Below, piece by piece: positions 8,550-16,360 of a stretch of DNA of 64,000 nucleotides. The translations under genes were made by a program, and so were the position numbers. The notes beneath the pieces are model-generated. The model was not told where the DNA came from and did not search any database. It saw only the letters and a program-made list of their open reading frames with translations. The stretch's first letter is position 1; the number at the start of each line of letters is the position of its first letter. Source of the DNA: Candidatus Tectimicrobiota bacterium (GTDB lineage Bacteria > Tectomicrobia > Entotheonellia > Entotheonellales > Entotheonellaceae); assembly GCA_026005175.1 (NCBI GenBank), contig BPKO01000011.1, forward strand, positions 62,001 through 126,000, in the 5' to 3' direction.

Positions 8550-9456
8550 GCGTGCCCTGTGGCCGCGCCTGAGACCCTGGGCCACGGGGCTCATGCTGCT
8601 TGCCCTGGCGGCAGCAGCCGCGTACTACACCGCCCGCCACTGGGCGCTGGTGCGCGCCCACCACTGGCAGCTGCGCTGGCCCTGGGTGCTGGCGGCGCTG
8701 CTGGCCATGGCGGCGTTTTTCTTGCTGCAGGCCTGGGCCTGGCGCCAGGCCATGACTTGGCAGGGAGTGCGGGTGCCGTGGCGAGCCGCCCTGTGGGCCT
8801 GGTCGCGCTCGGCCCTGGCCCGCTACCTGCCCGTGCCCCTGGGAATGAGTGGCAGCCGCGTCTACCTGGCGGTGCGGCTGGGGACGTCCCCGGCCGGGGC
8901 AATGGCCAGCCACGGGGCAGAGCTGCTGGGCACGCTGGCCGCGGCGGCCAGCCTGTCGCTGCTGGCTTTGCCCCTGTGGCTGCCCCTTTCGCCTGCCGAG
9001 GCAGTAGTGGCTGCGGGCCTGGCCGCTTTTGGTCTTGTGCCCGCCGGCACGCGGGGCCTGGCGCGCCTCCTGCCGCGCGTTGCTCCCCTGGGGCACTGCC
9101 GCCTGGCTGCCCTGGCAGGCTGGTCGGGGGCCTACGCCGCCGCCTTCCTCGCTTACGGCATGGCCCATGTCAGCGTGCTCCATGCCCTGGGCGTTTCTTC
9201 CCCACCGCCGCCTCTGGTGCTGGGCGCCAGCGCCCTGGCCTGGGCAGCGGGGACGGTGAACGTGCTCAGCCCGGGAGGGCTCGGCACGCGGGAGGTGGTC
9301 CTGGTCTCCACGTTGCAGGGCGTGCTGCGCCCACCCGAGTTGCTCGCCCTCAGCGCGGTGGCACGCCTGGTGGCCGTGGGGGCAGAACTGGGGCTTTTCT
9401 TCGCGCTCTGGGCGCTGGTGGGGTGCCGGCGCCTGCAGCGCGTCGAAGCAGCATAG
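8530..9456 (+). CDS. LPG-synthase transmembrane family protein (AglD/UPF0104-like)
   Basis: The 308-residue membrane protein has about 7-8 helices and the family hallmark near its C-terminus, SPGGLGTREVVLV (about residue 245), preceded by RYLPVPLGMSGSRVYLA near residue 97. This is the flippase-like half found in MprF and in stand-alone UPF0104 proteins. It lies between a lipid-sugar synthase and an ArnT-like transferase, so a role in moving or modifying a lipid-linked sugar is likely. The substrate is not known. Confidence 0.82.
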   Translation: MPPVSAERALWPRLRPWATGLMLLALAAAAAYYTARHWALVRAHHWQLRWPWVLAALLAMAAFFLLQAWAWRQAMTWQGVRVPWRAALWAWSRSALARYLPVPLGMSGSRVYLAVRLGTSPAGAMASHGAELLGTLAAAASLSLLALPLWLPLSPAEAVVAAGLAAFGLVPAGTRGLARLLPRVAPLGHCRLAALAGWSGAYAAAFLAYGMAHVSVLHALGVSSPPPPLVLGASALAWAAGTVNVLSPGGLGTREVVLVSTLQGVLRPPELLALSAVARLVAVGAELGLFFALWALVGCRRLQRVEAA

Positions 9457-9466
9457 GCGGCAGGCC

Positions 9467-11128
9467 ATGACCCGAGGGTGGCGCGGCGTGTTCTGGCTGC
9501 TGAGCGCGGCCCTGGCGACCATGCTCCTCTACCGCAGCCACAGCCTGCCCCTGCGCGACTTTCGCGAGACGCGCTTTGCCGAAATTGCCCGCGAGATGCT
9601 CACCCGCGGCGACTGGGTGGTCCCGCACCTCAACGGCACGCCGTACTTCAACAAGCCGCCGCTGGTTCCCTGGCTGGTGGCCCTCTCTTTTTCCCTTTTT
9701 GGCATCGGCGAAGGCCCGGCGCGCCTGGTTTCGGCGCTGGCGGTGCTGTGGACGGCCCTCCTGGTGGGGTGGCTGACGGCACGGCTCTTTGGCCATGGCA
9801 AGGGGCCACTGGGCGCCGCCCTCTTCCTGGGCACCCCGGCGGCGCAATACTACGGCCGCATGCTGATGACCGACACCGTGGTCATGGCCTGTATCACCAC
9901 CGCTGTGGTGGCCTTTCTCGAAGGCGCCCGGCGCCGGCAGCCCTGGGGATACCGCGTTGGCTGGCTGGCCTGCGGCCTGGGGGTGCTGGCCAAAGGGGTT
10001 ATTGGGGTGGTATACCCTCTGGCCGCCCTGGGCCTCTTCCTGTGGCGCAGCGAGCGCGGGGCGTGGCGAGCCGTCCCGTGGCGCAGCGGCGTGCTGCTTT
10101 TTTCTCTGGTCACCTTGCCCTGGTTTCTCCTGCTCGAAGCCCGCTCTCCGGGCTTTCTCTACCACAGCTTCGTCCACCAGCAGGCGGTGCGGGCCCTGAG
10201 CGCCGAGCCCTATGCGTTTGTGGCGCTGCCCCGCTGGCAGATCGTCCTGAGCTTTCTGGGCCTGCTGGGCCCGGCGGCCTTTGTCCTGCCCTGGACGGTG
10301 CCGGCGCTGCGGCAGCCGGGGCATCCTTCTCGCCTCTTGTGGTTTTTGGCCCTGGTGGTGGTGGGCTCGGTGCTGCTTGCTGCCGGCCGCAACCATCCCT
10401 ACACGCTGCCGGCGCTGCCGCCGCTGGTGGTGGTGGCTGCTGGCTGGCTGAGCGCCCCTCCTGAGGCAGTACCGGCGTGGCAGAGGCGGCTGAGTGCCTG
10501 CGGCCTGGCGCTGCTTGGCGCGGCGCTGCTCTTTTGCCTTCCCTGGCTTGGCCGCCTCTTGCCCAGGCTGTCTCCCTGGCTCGACGACGCCCCCACACAC
10601 CACGTAATGGCCGCCTGCCTGGCGGTTATTGCCGTGCTGCTGCTGGCCAGCAGCGGGCTGCTGTGGCAGCGGCGGGCGGTGGCGGCCGCCGCCGTGGTGG
10701 CGGCGCTGATGCTGCCGGGGGCGGTGATGCTGGTGCAGGTGCAGCAGCGCCTGGCGCCGGTGGAAAGCCGCGCTTCCCTGGCCCGGGTACTGGCCCGCGA
10801 GGTGCCGCCGGCGTGGCCGGTGGTGGTGGCCGACCCGCGGGATCGGCAGTTCGAGGGCACCGGGGGCTGGGGCTTTTACGCCCGCCGGACGGTGCACATG
10901 GTGGCCTTTGCGCCTCCCCGGGCCGGCGCCCTCCAGGGCGGCCGGCGCCCGGCGTGGCTTATCGAGGTGGCCGAGGTGGCAGCCTGGCAGGCCGCAGGCC
11001 GGCCTTTTGCCTTGCTGGCCACGGACGAAGCCCTGCGCCACCTGCCCTTGGGACCCCTGCCCCCGCCGCGGGCGCAGGACGGCAAGTTCGGCCTCTGGCT
11101 GCTGGCTGCCCCCCAGAGACAGCCCTGA
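9467..11128 (+). CDS. ArnT/PMT-like membrane glycosyltransferase (GT83)
   Basis: The 553-residue protein begins with the GT-C signature FRETRFAEIAREM near residue 30, then GDWVVPHLNGTPYFNKPP, as in ArnT and related lipid A or protein transferases that use polyprenyl-phosphate sugars. About 12 hydrophobic helices follow, then a soluble periplasmic domain after residue 410. Together with the GT2 and UPF0104 genes and the two-component system just before them, it forms a likely lipid A or envelope glycan modification operon. The sugar transferred cannot be inferred. Confidence 0.85.
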   Translation: MTRGWRGVFWLLSAALATMLLYRSHSLPLRDFRETRFAEIAREMLTRGDWVVPHLNGTPYFNKPPLVPWLVALSFSLFGIGEGPARLVSALAVLWTALLVGWLTARLFGHGKGPLGAALFLGTPAAQYYGRMLMTDTVVMACITTAVVAFLEGARRRQPWGYRVGWLACGLGVLAKGVIGVVYPLAALGLFLWRSERGAWRAVPWRSGVLLFSLVTLPWFLLLEARSPGFLYHSFVHQQAVRALSAEPYAFVALPRWQIVLSFLGLLGPAAFVLPWTVPALRQPGHPSRLLWFLALVVVGSVLLAAGRNHPYTLPALPPLVVVAAGWLSAPPEAVPAWQRRLSACGLALLGAALLFCLPWLGRLLPRLSPWLDDAPTHHVMAACLAVIAVLLLASSGLLWQRRAVAAAAVVAALMLPGAVMLVQVQQRLAPVESRASLARVLAREVPPAWPVVVADPRDRQFEGTGGWGFYARRTVHMVAFAPPRAGALQGGRRPAWLIEVAEVAAWQAAGRPFALLATDEALRHLPLGPLPPPRAQDGKFGLWLLAAPQRQP

Positions 11129-11242
11129 TGCCAGCCCCTGCGCAGCCCTTTTCGTACGGACGCCAGAAGCCGGCGGCAGGTGCCAGCGGTGAGGCACCTG
11201 GCAACATGCAGAAGAAGCGGCACGCGCAGAGGAGACCCCACC

Positions 11243-11812
11243 ATGTTCAAAGCCCATATCCTGAGACCCACTTTGAGCGCCGGCGGGCTGCTGCTGGGAC
11301 TGGCCCTGTGGGCCGGCCTGCGGCTGGTCGCCGCTCAGGCCCCGCCGGAGGGTATCCGTACCGGCCGGCTGGAGATTGTCGACGCGGCGGGGCGCATCGT
11401 GGCCCGCCTCGAAGCCCACGCCGAGGGCGGGAGGCTGCAGCTGTGGAGCCGCACCGGCGCCCTGGGGCTTACCGCGGTGGCACGGCCCGCCGGCGGGGGT
11501 CTGGAAGTGCTGGACGCCGAAGAGCGGGTGCGTTTCTCGGCCGGGATGCCGCGCGAAGCGGCGGTGCCGCTGTGGGAAAGGCAGCAGCACCAAGTAGAGC
11601 GGCTGCAGCAGCAGCTGGCACGGCAGCAGCAAGACGTGCAGCGGCTGCAGCGTCTCGTGGCTTCCCTGGAAGGACGGCAGCCCGACGCCCGCCAGCGCCT
11701 CGAACTCGACCGCTTGCAGCGCGACCTCGAGCAGCTGGCGCGCAGCGTGCAGGGGCTGCGCCGCGACCTCGAGCACCTCGAGCGCCTGGTGCGCACCCTC
11801 GAGCGCCGCTAA
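11243..11812 (+). CDS. Exported coiled-coil protein of unknown function
   Basis: The 189-residue protein has a signal peptide or anchor (residues 8-30, ending near VAAQA), a short beta-rich domain (GRLEIVDAAGRIVARLE, residues 40-100), and a long coiled coil from about residue 105 to the end, rich in Gln, Leu and Arg (repeats of LQQQLARQQQDVQRLQ type). The ATG at 11243 has GGAGA upstream. Nothing identifies its partner; a scaffold or envelope-stabilising role near the preceding glycan operon is only a guess. Confidence 0.6.
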   Translation: MFKAHILRPTLSAGGLLLGLALWAGLRLVAAQAPPEGIRTGRLEIVDAAGRIVARLEAHAEGGRLQLWSRTGALGLTAVARPAGGGLEVLDAEERVRFSAGMPREAAVPLWERQQHQVERLQQQLARQQQDVQRLQRLVASLEGRQPDARQRLELDRLQRDLEQLARSVQGLRRDLEHLERLVRTLERR

Positions 11813-11930
11813 GCCCCGGCCAGCTGCGGTGATCCCCCTCACGGCAGGGATGTGCGCCGCCTCACCGCCCTGCGGGGCCGCGCGGGGTATTCTCTATGCC
11901 ACCCGGCTTCTAGAGGCATGGAGGCCTGCC

Positions 11931-12008
11931 ATGTACCGCGAGGCCCTGCTGCTTTTGCTCACCGAGGCGGCGCTTATCGCCCTGCTGCTTTTCCTCTGGC
12001 TGCGCTAA
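11931..12008 (+). CDS. Putative 25-residue single-helix membrane peptide
   Basis: An ATG with GGAGG 7 bases upstream opens a 25-codon frame reading MYREALLLLLTEAALIA then LLLFLWLR, a single hydrophobic helix with charged ends. Small proteins of this form occur as regulators of membrane complexes, but no homologue is recognised and its coding status rests only on the ribosome binding site and the clean helix. Confidence 0.35.
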   Translation: MYREALLLLLTEAALIALLLFLWLR

Positions 12009-12074
12009 CTGCGTTGACGCTCTGCTTCTGGGTGGTATGCTACGGCTGCCACCACGGCCGTGGAGGACCCAGAC

Positions 12075-12266
12075 GTGCATGCACCCCTGCCGCCTGCCGG
12101 CGTCTTTGCCCAGATGATTGGCGCCTTGCTGCTCCTTGTCGCCTTGCTGCTGGGGCTGGCCAGCCTGGGCAACCGCAGCATACTTCCCCTGCTGGTGGCC
12201 CTGGGGCTAGGCGGCATGGCCCTCTGGCTGCTGCGCTGGGGCCGCCAGCGGGTGCGGCGGCCGTAG
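12075..12266 (+). CDS. Small two-helix membrane protein
   Basis: About 63 residues with two hydrophobic segments (GALLLLVALLLGLASLG and LPLLVALGLGGMALWLL) and a basic C-terminal tail. The GTG at 12075 is preferred over the one at 12060 because the GGAGG lying at 12061-12066 then acts as its ribosome binding site. Function unknown. Confidence 0.4.
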   Translation: MHAPLPPAGVFAQMIGALLLLVALLLGLASLGNRSILPLLVALGLGGMALWLLRWGRQRVRRP

Positions 12267-12386
12267 CTGGCCTCTGGCCATCCTGAGAAACTTTTCATCT
12301 GCCTTTAATCTTCCTCTAAGCTCCCGCCGTGTATCTTTCTCCCGTAGCGTAGAAAGCGGTCATCCAAACAGGAAAGGAGAGAGGCG

Positions 12387-12923
12387 ATGAACTGGGCACA
12401 CGCCCACTTGGTGCTGGTACACGTGCCTGTCGTGGGGCTTGCCTTTGGCCTGCTCCTTTTGGGGCTGGCTTGGGTTAGGCACCGTCCCGAGGTGCTACGG
12501 GCAGGCTGCCTGCTGCTCGTGCTCTCGGCTCTGCTCGCTTTCTTTGCTTTTCTCACCGGCGAGCCTGCCGAGGAAACGGTGGAGCACCTGCCCGGTGTGG
12601 CCGAAGGACTCATCGAGCGCCACGCCGCCGCTGCCCTGCCGGCTACCCTGGCCACCGGCTTGGCCGGGGCAGCGGCCCTCGCGGTGCTGCTGCGCCGGCG
12701 TTCTGCCGGCATGGCCCGCTCCTGGCTGGCGGTGCTGCTGGCGCTTACCCTCCTGGCCAGCGGGGCCATGGCCTGGACTGCCAGCCTGGGCGGGCAGATC
12801 CGCCACCCGGAGATCCGTAGCGCCTGGACGGGTCAAGGCAAAGACGATGAGGGGTTCTGGCAGCGCTTGCCCGGTACTGCCCGCAGAGGCGACCGGCACG
12901 AGAAGGAGAACGGCGATGACTGA
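12387..12923 (+). CDS. DUF2231-like membrane protein
   Basis: This 178-residue protein has four predicted helices, opening with AHAHLVLVHVPVVGLAFG, the histidine-rich start typical of DUF2231 proteins, and carries a conserved-looking TGEPAEETVEHLPG loop after the second helix. A GAAAGGAGAGAGG site precedes the ATG. It overlaps the next gene by 8 bases. Such proteins are thought to bind heme or metal with partner redox proteins. The polar C-terminus (GQGKDDEGFWQRLPG) is unusual and may lie outside the membrane. Confidence 0.6.
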   Translation: MNWAHAHLVLVHVPVVGLAFGLLLLGLAWVRHRPEVLRAGCLLLVLSALLAFFAFLTGEPAEETVEHLPGVAEGLIERHAAAALPATLATGLAGAAALAVLLRRRSAGMARSWLAVLLALTLLASGAMAWTASLGGQIRHPEIRSAWTGQGKDDEGFWQRLPGTARRGDRHEKENGDD

Positions 12924-13455
12924 GCGGGGCGACCGCCGCCGGCTGGGGCTCTCCGGCCTTGCCGTGTTGCTCGTGGCGACTGCCCTGGCCGCGTGGGCAG
13001 ACGAGGAAAGCTGGCAGTACCTCGAACGCCGCGGCTACCAGGCCCCGCGCATCTCAGCGGCCGAGGCCCGGAAAGCGGTGGAAGCCTCCCGCCCTTGGCA
13101 CGTGGGGGCAGTACAGAGCAAACGGGAAGAGGAAGGCGTGGAAGTCCATGTCTTGATCAACGCCGCGGTTGGCCCCATCGCCAAGCTCGCGATCAACCCC
13201 ACCACGGGCGAGGTCCTGCCGCAGAAGGTGGAAGTGTACGCCGACCAGCTCGCCCTTTCTCCCGAGCAGATCCGGCAAAAGGTGGCAGCGCTCCTGCCGT
13301 CCCTGCAGGTGGGGAGCGAGGCCTGGCTGGGAGGACACGGCCGCTACTGGCGCCTTCCCCTGTTTCTGCGGGGCCTTCTGGTGGCCACGGTGAAAGTCGA
13401 CGCCCGCAGCGGTCAACTCCTGCCCCTCAGGGCGAAAAAGGCTGGCGAGCGCTAG
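12916..13455 (+). CDS. Exported PepSY-like protein
   Basis: The 179-residue product has a signal peptide (residues 10-27, LGLSGLAVLLVATALAAWA) and at least one PepSY-type module (VHVLINAAVGPIAKLAIN then PTTGEVLPQK), followed by a second related half ending VKVDARSGQLLPL. PepSY domains are periplasmic modulators of peptidases or redox proteins. It is co-translated with the DUF2231-like gene, an association seen with small membrane redox modules; function is inferred only to that extent. Confidence 0.6.
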   Translation: MTERGDRRRLGLSGLAVLLVATALAAWADEESWQYLERRGYQAPRISAAEARKAVEASRPWHVGAVQSKREEEGVEVHVLINAAVGPIAKLAINPTTGEVLPQKVEVYADQLALSPEQIRQKVAALLPSLQVGSEAWLGGHGRYWRLPLFLRGLLVATVKVDARSGQLLPLRAKKAGER

Positions 13456-13459
13456 AGGC

Positions 13460-13681
13460 CCCATTGGCAGCATCACCCGCGACGGAGAGCTCAGCTTCAC
13501 CCTATTCATCCACTCCCTGGCCTTTGACACTCTGCGACCCCACCCGTTCTTCGCCACCACCGTGCCACACTTCGGCGAACTCAAAGGCACGCTGGAAGGC
13601 GTCGGTGAGGATATCCTCACCGCGAACGGGCTCGAGGTGGCGGCGACCCTGAATCACCGCAGCCCTCTACGCGGGCTTTAG
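13460..13681 (+). pseudogene. Open-frame remnant of unknown origin
   Basis: A frame without an ATG stays open for 73 codons to TAG at 13679-13681 and reads like real protein (SITRDGELSFTLFIHSLAFD; FATTVPHFGELKGTLEGVGE). It starts directly after the PepSY stop and has no ribosome binding site. It is likely the tail of a gene whose beginning was lost when mobile DNA inserted here. Confidence 0.35.
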
Positions 13682-13699
13682 CTTTCGAGCGTGATCTTA

Positions 13700-13880
13700 A
13701 TGGCGCAGTGGGGCGTCTATCGGGCTGCGGTGGATGTTGCCTTGCTGTGCCGCAAGGACAACCCGGGCTACCAGAACGCCCTGTTCCGGCAAATGCTGCA
13801 AGATTTTCGCCCGCCGGCTTGGTGCCGCAAAGGGATCGTGGTCGCCGCGCCCGCCTCGGTGGCAGCAGGTGTCAGGCAGC
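13700..13880 (+). pseudogene. Transposase remnant (DDE type)
   Basis: About 55 residues from the ATG at 13700 (QWGVYRAAVDVALLCRKD, then NALFRQMLQDFRPPAWCRK, then IVVAAPAS) match the catalytic core of DDE transposases in which this stretch normally reads WGPYR...ILFRQMLQDF.PPAW then VVADAG. The catalytic Asp after VVA has been lost and the frame degenerates into the neighbouring toxin gene. No terminal inverted repeats were found. Confidence 0.55.
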
Positions 13881-13885
13881 GACGA

Positions 13886-14144
13886 CTACAGCCGTTTGAG
13901 CAAGGCATCATATTCGGCATGCGAACCAATCCAGAACCAGTAGATGCAATCGCCCTCCCAGCCGATAACCAAGCCGGATTCGCACCGAGTAGATCGACTG
14001 CCGTTCGCTCACACGCTTGAATTGGAGGCTTGGATGATAAGGGTTCGAACGCCAGAGTGCATAAGCCCGGGCGGCTTGTTCCTGGACCTCAGAGGGCAAC
14101 GCATTGAGACGTTCCCGAAACTCTTTGGTAACACTTGACTTCAT
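13886..14144 (-). pseudogene. RelE/ParE-type toxin, frameshifted
   Basis: The first 55 residues (SSVTKEFRERLNALPSEVQE, NPYHPSLQFKRV, YSVRIRLGYR) match a compact RelE-like toxin family. In the reading frame the end is garbage, but the next frame restores the family C-terminus CIYWFWIGSHAEYDALLKRL to TAG at 13886-13888. One extra base near 13954 accounts for this. The gene overlaps its antitoxin by 4 bases (ATGA). If the shift is real the toxin is dead; if it is an assembly error the pair is intact. Confidence 0.7.
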
Positions 14145-14374
14145 GAGGTCGAAGGGGGAAAAACCTCATCGAGCGAAAAGGTATCTCCGGCCGCGATTTC
14201 CCGCCGAACCCTCTCTGCCATCCGATCCCATTGGGCATCCGTCGTAGCGGCAAAACGTGCTGCCCATCCCTTCTCGTCTGCTAACTCAGCGAGAAGGCGT
14301 GCTGCAATTGCGTTCTGCACGTCCTCGGGCAATTTCTCGATCTCGGCGATTGCTTGTCTAAGCAACTCGGTCAT
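14141..14374 (-). CDS. Antitoxin partner of the RelE-type toxin
   Basis: The 77-residue acidic, helical protein (LLRQAIAEIEKLPEDVQNAI, then FAATTDAQWDRMAERVRREI) ends in the flexible FSLDEVFPP tail typical of antitoxins whose C-terminus wraps the toxin. It overlaps the toxin gene by 4 bases and the small gene upstream by 4 bases, so the three form one co-translated unit. Confidence 0.7.
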   Translation of the reverse strand: MTELLRQAIAEIEKLPEDVQNAIAARLLAELADEKGWAARFAATTDAQWDRMAERVRREIAAGDTFSLDEVFPPSTS

Positions 14375-14589
14375 ACCTCTTCCTCCCTTCTTGGTGCCGT
14401 TCCTTCTCCCGGCACCGTCAACGCTTGCTTGGCTTTCCCTGGCAGTTCCACGGGAACAACCATCGACACCGGATAGAGATACTCATCGCGCTCTGGTAGA
14501 TCTTCATCCACAACACGAATCATACCATGTGTCTCTGCTTCTTCACAGATTGTGCCGTCTCGAAGTTCCGCGGTGGCGATGCCTTTCAT
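14371..14589 (-). CDS. Small protein upstream of the toxin-antitoxin pair
   Basis: Up to 72 residues; the best-conserved-looking part is MIRVVDEDLPERDEYLYPVS then MVVPVELP, and translation may start at that Met (14523) rather than 14589. Short proteins of this form (MIRVxDE...YLYP) are often found beside toxin-antitoxin genes in proteobacteria. The 4-base overlap with the antitoxin supports co-translation. Neither candidate start has a strong ribosome binding site. Confidence 0.4.
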   Translation of the reverse strand: MKGIATAELRDGTICEEAETHGMIRVVDEDLPERDEYLYPVSMVVPVELPGKAKQALTVPGEGTAPRREEEV

Positions 14590-14990
14590 CTTCCGCCAAC
14601 GCCCCGGCCGTAAGTGCGCTCCAGATACCGCCGAATATGCACCCTTCGGCCTGATGCAATGGTCTCGAAGTCTCTGAGCCTCCCGAGAAATCTTGAATCT
14701 TTGGCTCATTCATCCTACCACACGCAGCTCCAGGGAACATTCTGGCCAGTCAGGCAGGGGAAAAAGTCCGTTCCGCTTCCGGCCATGAGCCATGGCCCCG
14801 TGGTAGAGCGGGGAGGCGCTGCTCGACTTTGTGGCGTCGAGGCGAACGTCGCTTTTGCCGACAGCACGCCCAAGCCAAGTCACCGTGGTGTGGGAAGTAA
14901 AGCACATTACTTGACACCGGGGTCAGGAAGGGCTAAGGTTGGCCCGGAATCCCCGATATTTGGCAAGTGAGGACGAAAGGACGCCCGCCG
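14590..14990. other. Intergenic region with one promoter
   Basis: Open frames here lack coding character. The only signal seen is the sigma-70-like promoter at 14911-14939 driving the AhpD-like gene. No tRNA fold or repeat was recognised. Confidence 0.5.
14911..14939 (+). promoter_or_regulatory. Sigma-70-like promoter for the AhpD-like gene
   Basis: TTGACA at 14911-14916, a 17-base spacer, and a weak -10 TAAGGT at 14934-14939. Confidence 0.45.
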
Positions 14991-15644
14991 ATGGCCACCA
15001 AGCCCCTGAGCCGCTTTCCCGTTCCTGAGCTTGACACCCTGCCGGCCGACGTGCGCGCCCGCATCCGCGAGGTGCAGGAAAAAGCGGGCTTTATTCCCAA
15101 TGTCTTTCTCGTGCTGGCACACCGCCCAGAGGAGTTCCGCGCCTTTTTCGCTTACCACGACGCGCTGATGGAAAAAGAAAGCGGGCTGACGCGGGCCGAA
15201 AAGGAAATGATCGTCGTCGCCACCAGCGCCGCCAACCAGTGCCCTTACTGCGTCATCGCCCACGGCGCACTGCTGCGCATCTACGCCAAGCACCCCACCC
15301 TCGCCGACCAGCTCGCCGTCAATTACCGCCACGCGGAAATCAGCGAGCGCCAGCGGGCCATGCTCGACTTCGCCCTCAAGGTGGCCCGCCACGCCGAAAC
15401 CCTGGAAGAGGCAGACTTTGCCCGCCTGCGCGCCCACGGCTTCAGCGACGAGGACATCTGGGACATCGGCGCCATTGCCGCTTTCTTTGCCCTTTCCAAC
15501 CGCATGGCCAGCCTCACCGGCATGTGGCCCAACGAGGAGTTTTACTTGCTTGGCCGCCTGCCGCGAGAGGCAAAACCGGCCAGTCAGCACGAAGAAAAGG
15601 CGCAGCGTGCCGAGCGCCGGCGCCGAGAAAAGGCGCGGCGATGA
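14991..15644 (+). CDS. AhpD-like peroxidase-related protein (carboxymuconolactone decarboxylase family)
   Basis: The 217-residue protein carries the AhpD-type active site CPYCVIAHGALL at about residues 83-94, where two cysteines and a histidine relay form a peroxidase or disulfide reductase centre. It also has the AGFIPNVFLVLAHRPE opening of the uncharacterised peroxidase-related branch. The C-terminus is a charged tail (EEKAQRAERRRREKARR). It overlaps the amidotransferase gene by 4 bases. Its electron donor is unknown. Confidence 0.85.
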   Translation: MATKPLSRFPVPELDTLPADVRARIREVQEKAGFIPNVFLVLAHRPEEFRAFFAYHDALMEKESGLTRAEKEMIVVATSAANQCPYCVIAHGALLRIYAKHPTLADQLAVNYRHAEISERQRAMLDFALKVARHAETLEEADFARLRAHGFSDEDIWDIGAIAAFFALSNRMASLTGMWPNEEFYLLGRLPREAKPASQHEEKAQRAERRRREKARR

Positions 15645-16360
15645 AGACGGCGCTTGCCATCCGCCACGTGCCGTTTGAAGACCTGGGCAGCTTTGCCGCG
15701 GTGCTAGCCGAAGCGGGCTTTGCCGTCACCTACCTGGAGGCGGGCCTCGACGACTTGCAGGCCGTGGCACCGCTGGCGCCTGACTTGCTGGTGGTGCTCG
15801 GCGGCCCCATCGGGGCTTACGAGGAGGATGCCTACCCCTTCCTGCGCCACGAACTGGCCCTGCTGGAGCGACGCCTGGCGGCCGGGCGGCCAACGCTGGG
15901 CATCTGCCTGGGCTGCCAGCTCATGGCCCGCGCCCTGGGAGCCCGCGTTTATCCCGGGCCGCGGAAGGAAATTGGCTGGGCGCCCCTGCAGCTTACCGAG
16001 GCAGGGCGCCGCTCCTGCCTGGCCTCCCTGGCCGAGACACCGGTGCTGCACTGGCACGGCGACACCTTTGACTTGCCGGCCGGTGCCACCCGCCTGGCCT
16101 CTACCCCCCTCTACGCCAACCAGGCCTTTGCCTGGGGAGAGGCGGCTCTGGGCTTGCAGTTTCACCTGGAAGTGACGGCGCAGGGCCTGGAGCGCTGGTT
16201 CATCGGCCACGCCTGCGAAATCGGCGCCACCGCGGGCCTCAGCGTGGTGCAGCTGCGCGCCGACACGGCACGCTGGGCGCCGCGGCTGGCGCAGCAAGGG
16301 CCGGCCTGCCTGCGGCAGTGGCTGCAGCAGCTCTACGCGGCCTCGGGCGGCACGAGGTAA
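15641..16360 (+). CDS. Class I glutamine amidotransferase-like protein (GuaA N-domain type)
   Basis: The 239-residue single-domain protein shows the class I amidotransferase triad: nucleophile Cys in GICLGCQLMARALG, and the His and Glu in LQFHLEVT. VLGGPIGAYEEDAYPFL before it is also characteristic. Stand-alone proteins of this kind release ammonia from glutamine or hydrolyse gamma-glutamyl compounds. Its start overlaps the AhpD stop (ATGA), and its 3' end overlaps the convergent rhodanese gene by 28 bases. Confidence 0.82.
   Translation: MKTALAIRHVPFEDLGSFAAVLAEAGFAVTYLEAGLDDLQAVAPLAPDLLVVLGGPIGAYEEDAYPFLRHELALLERRLAAGRPTLGICLGCQLMARALGARVYPGPRKEIGWAPLQLTEAGRRSCLASLAETPVLHWHGDTFDLPAGATRLASTPLYANQAFAWGEAALGLQFHLEVTAQGLERWFIGHACEIGATAGLSVVQLRADTARWAPRLAQQGPACLRQWLQQLYAASGGTR

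Noticed and set aside
9350-11842. 830-codon minus-strand open frame opposite the ArnT-like gene
   Set aside because: It is rich in Gln, His, Arg, Gly and Pro with no domain, and lies wholly opposite well-supported genes; long antisense frames are expected at this GC content.
14780-14830. tRNA-like fragment (GTGGTAGAGCGGGGAGG)
   Set aside because: It resembles a D-arm segment but no acceptor, anticodon or T arm can be folded around it.
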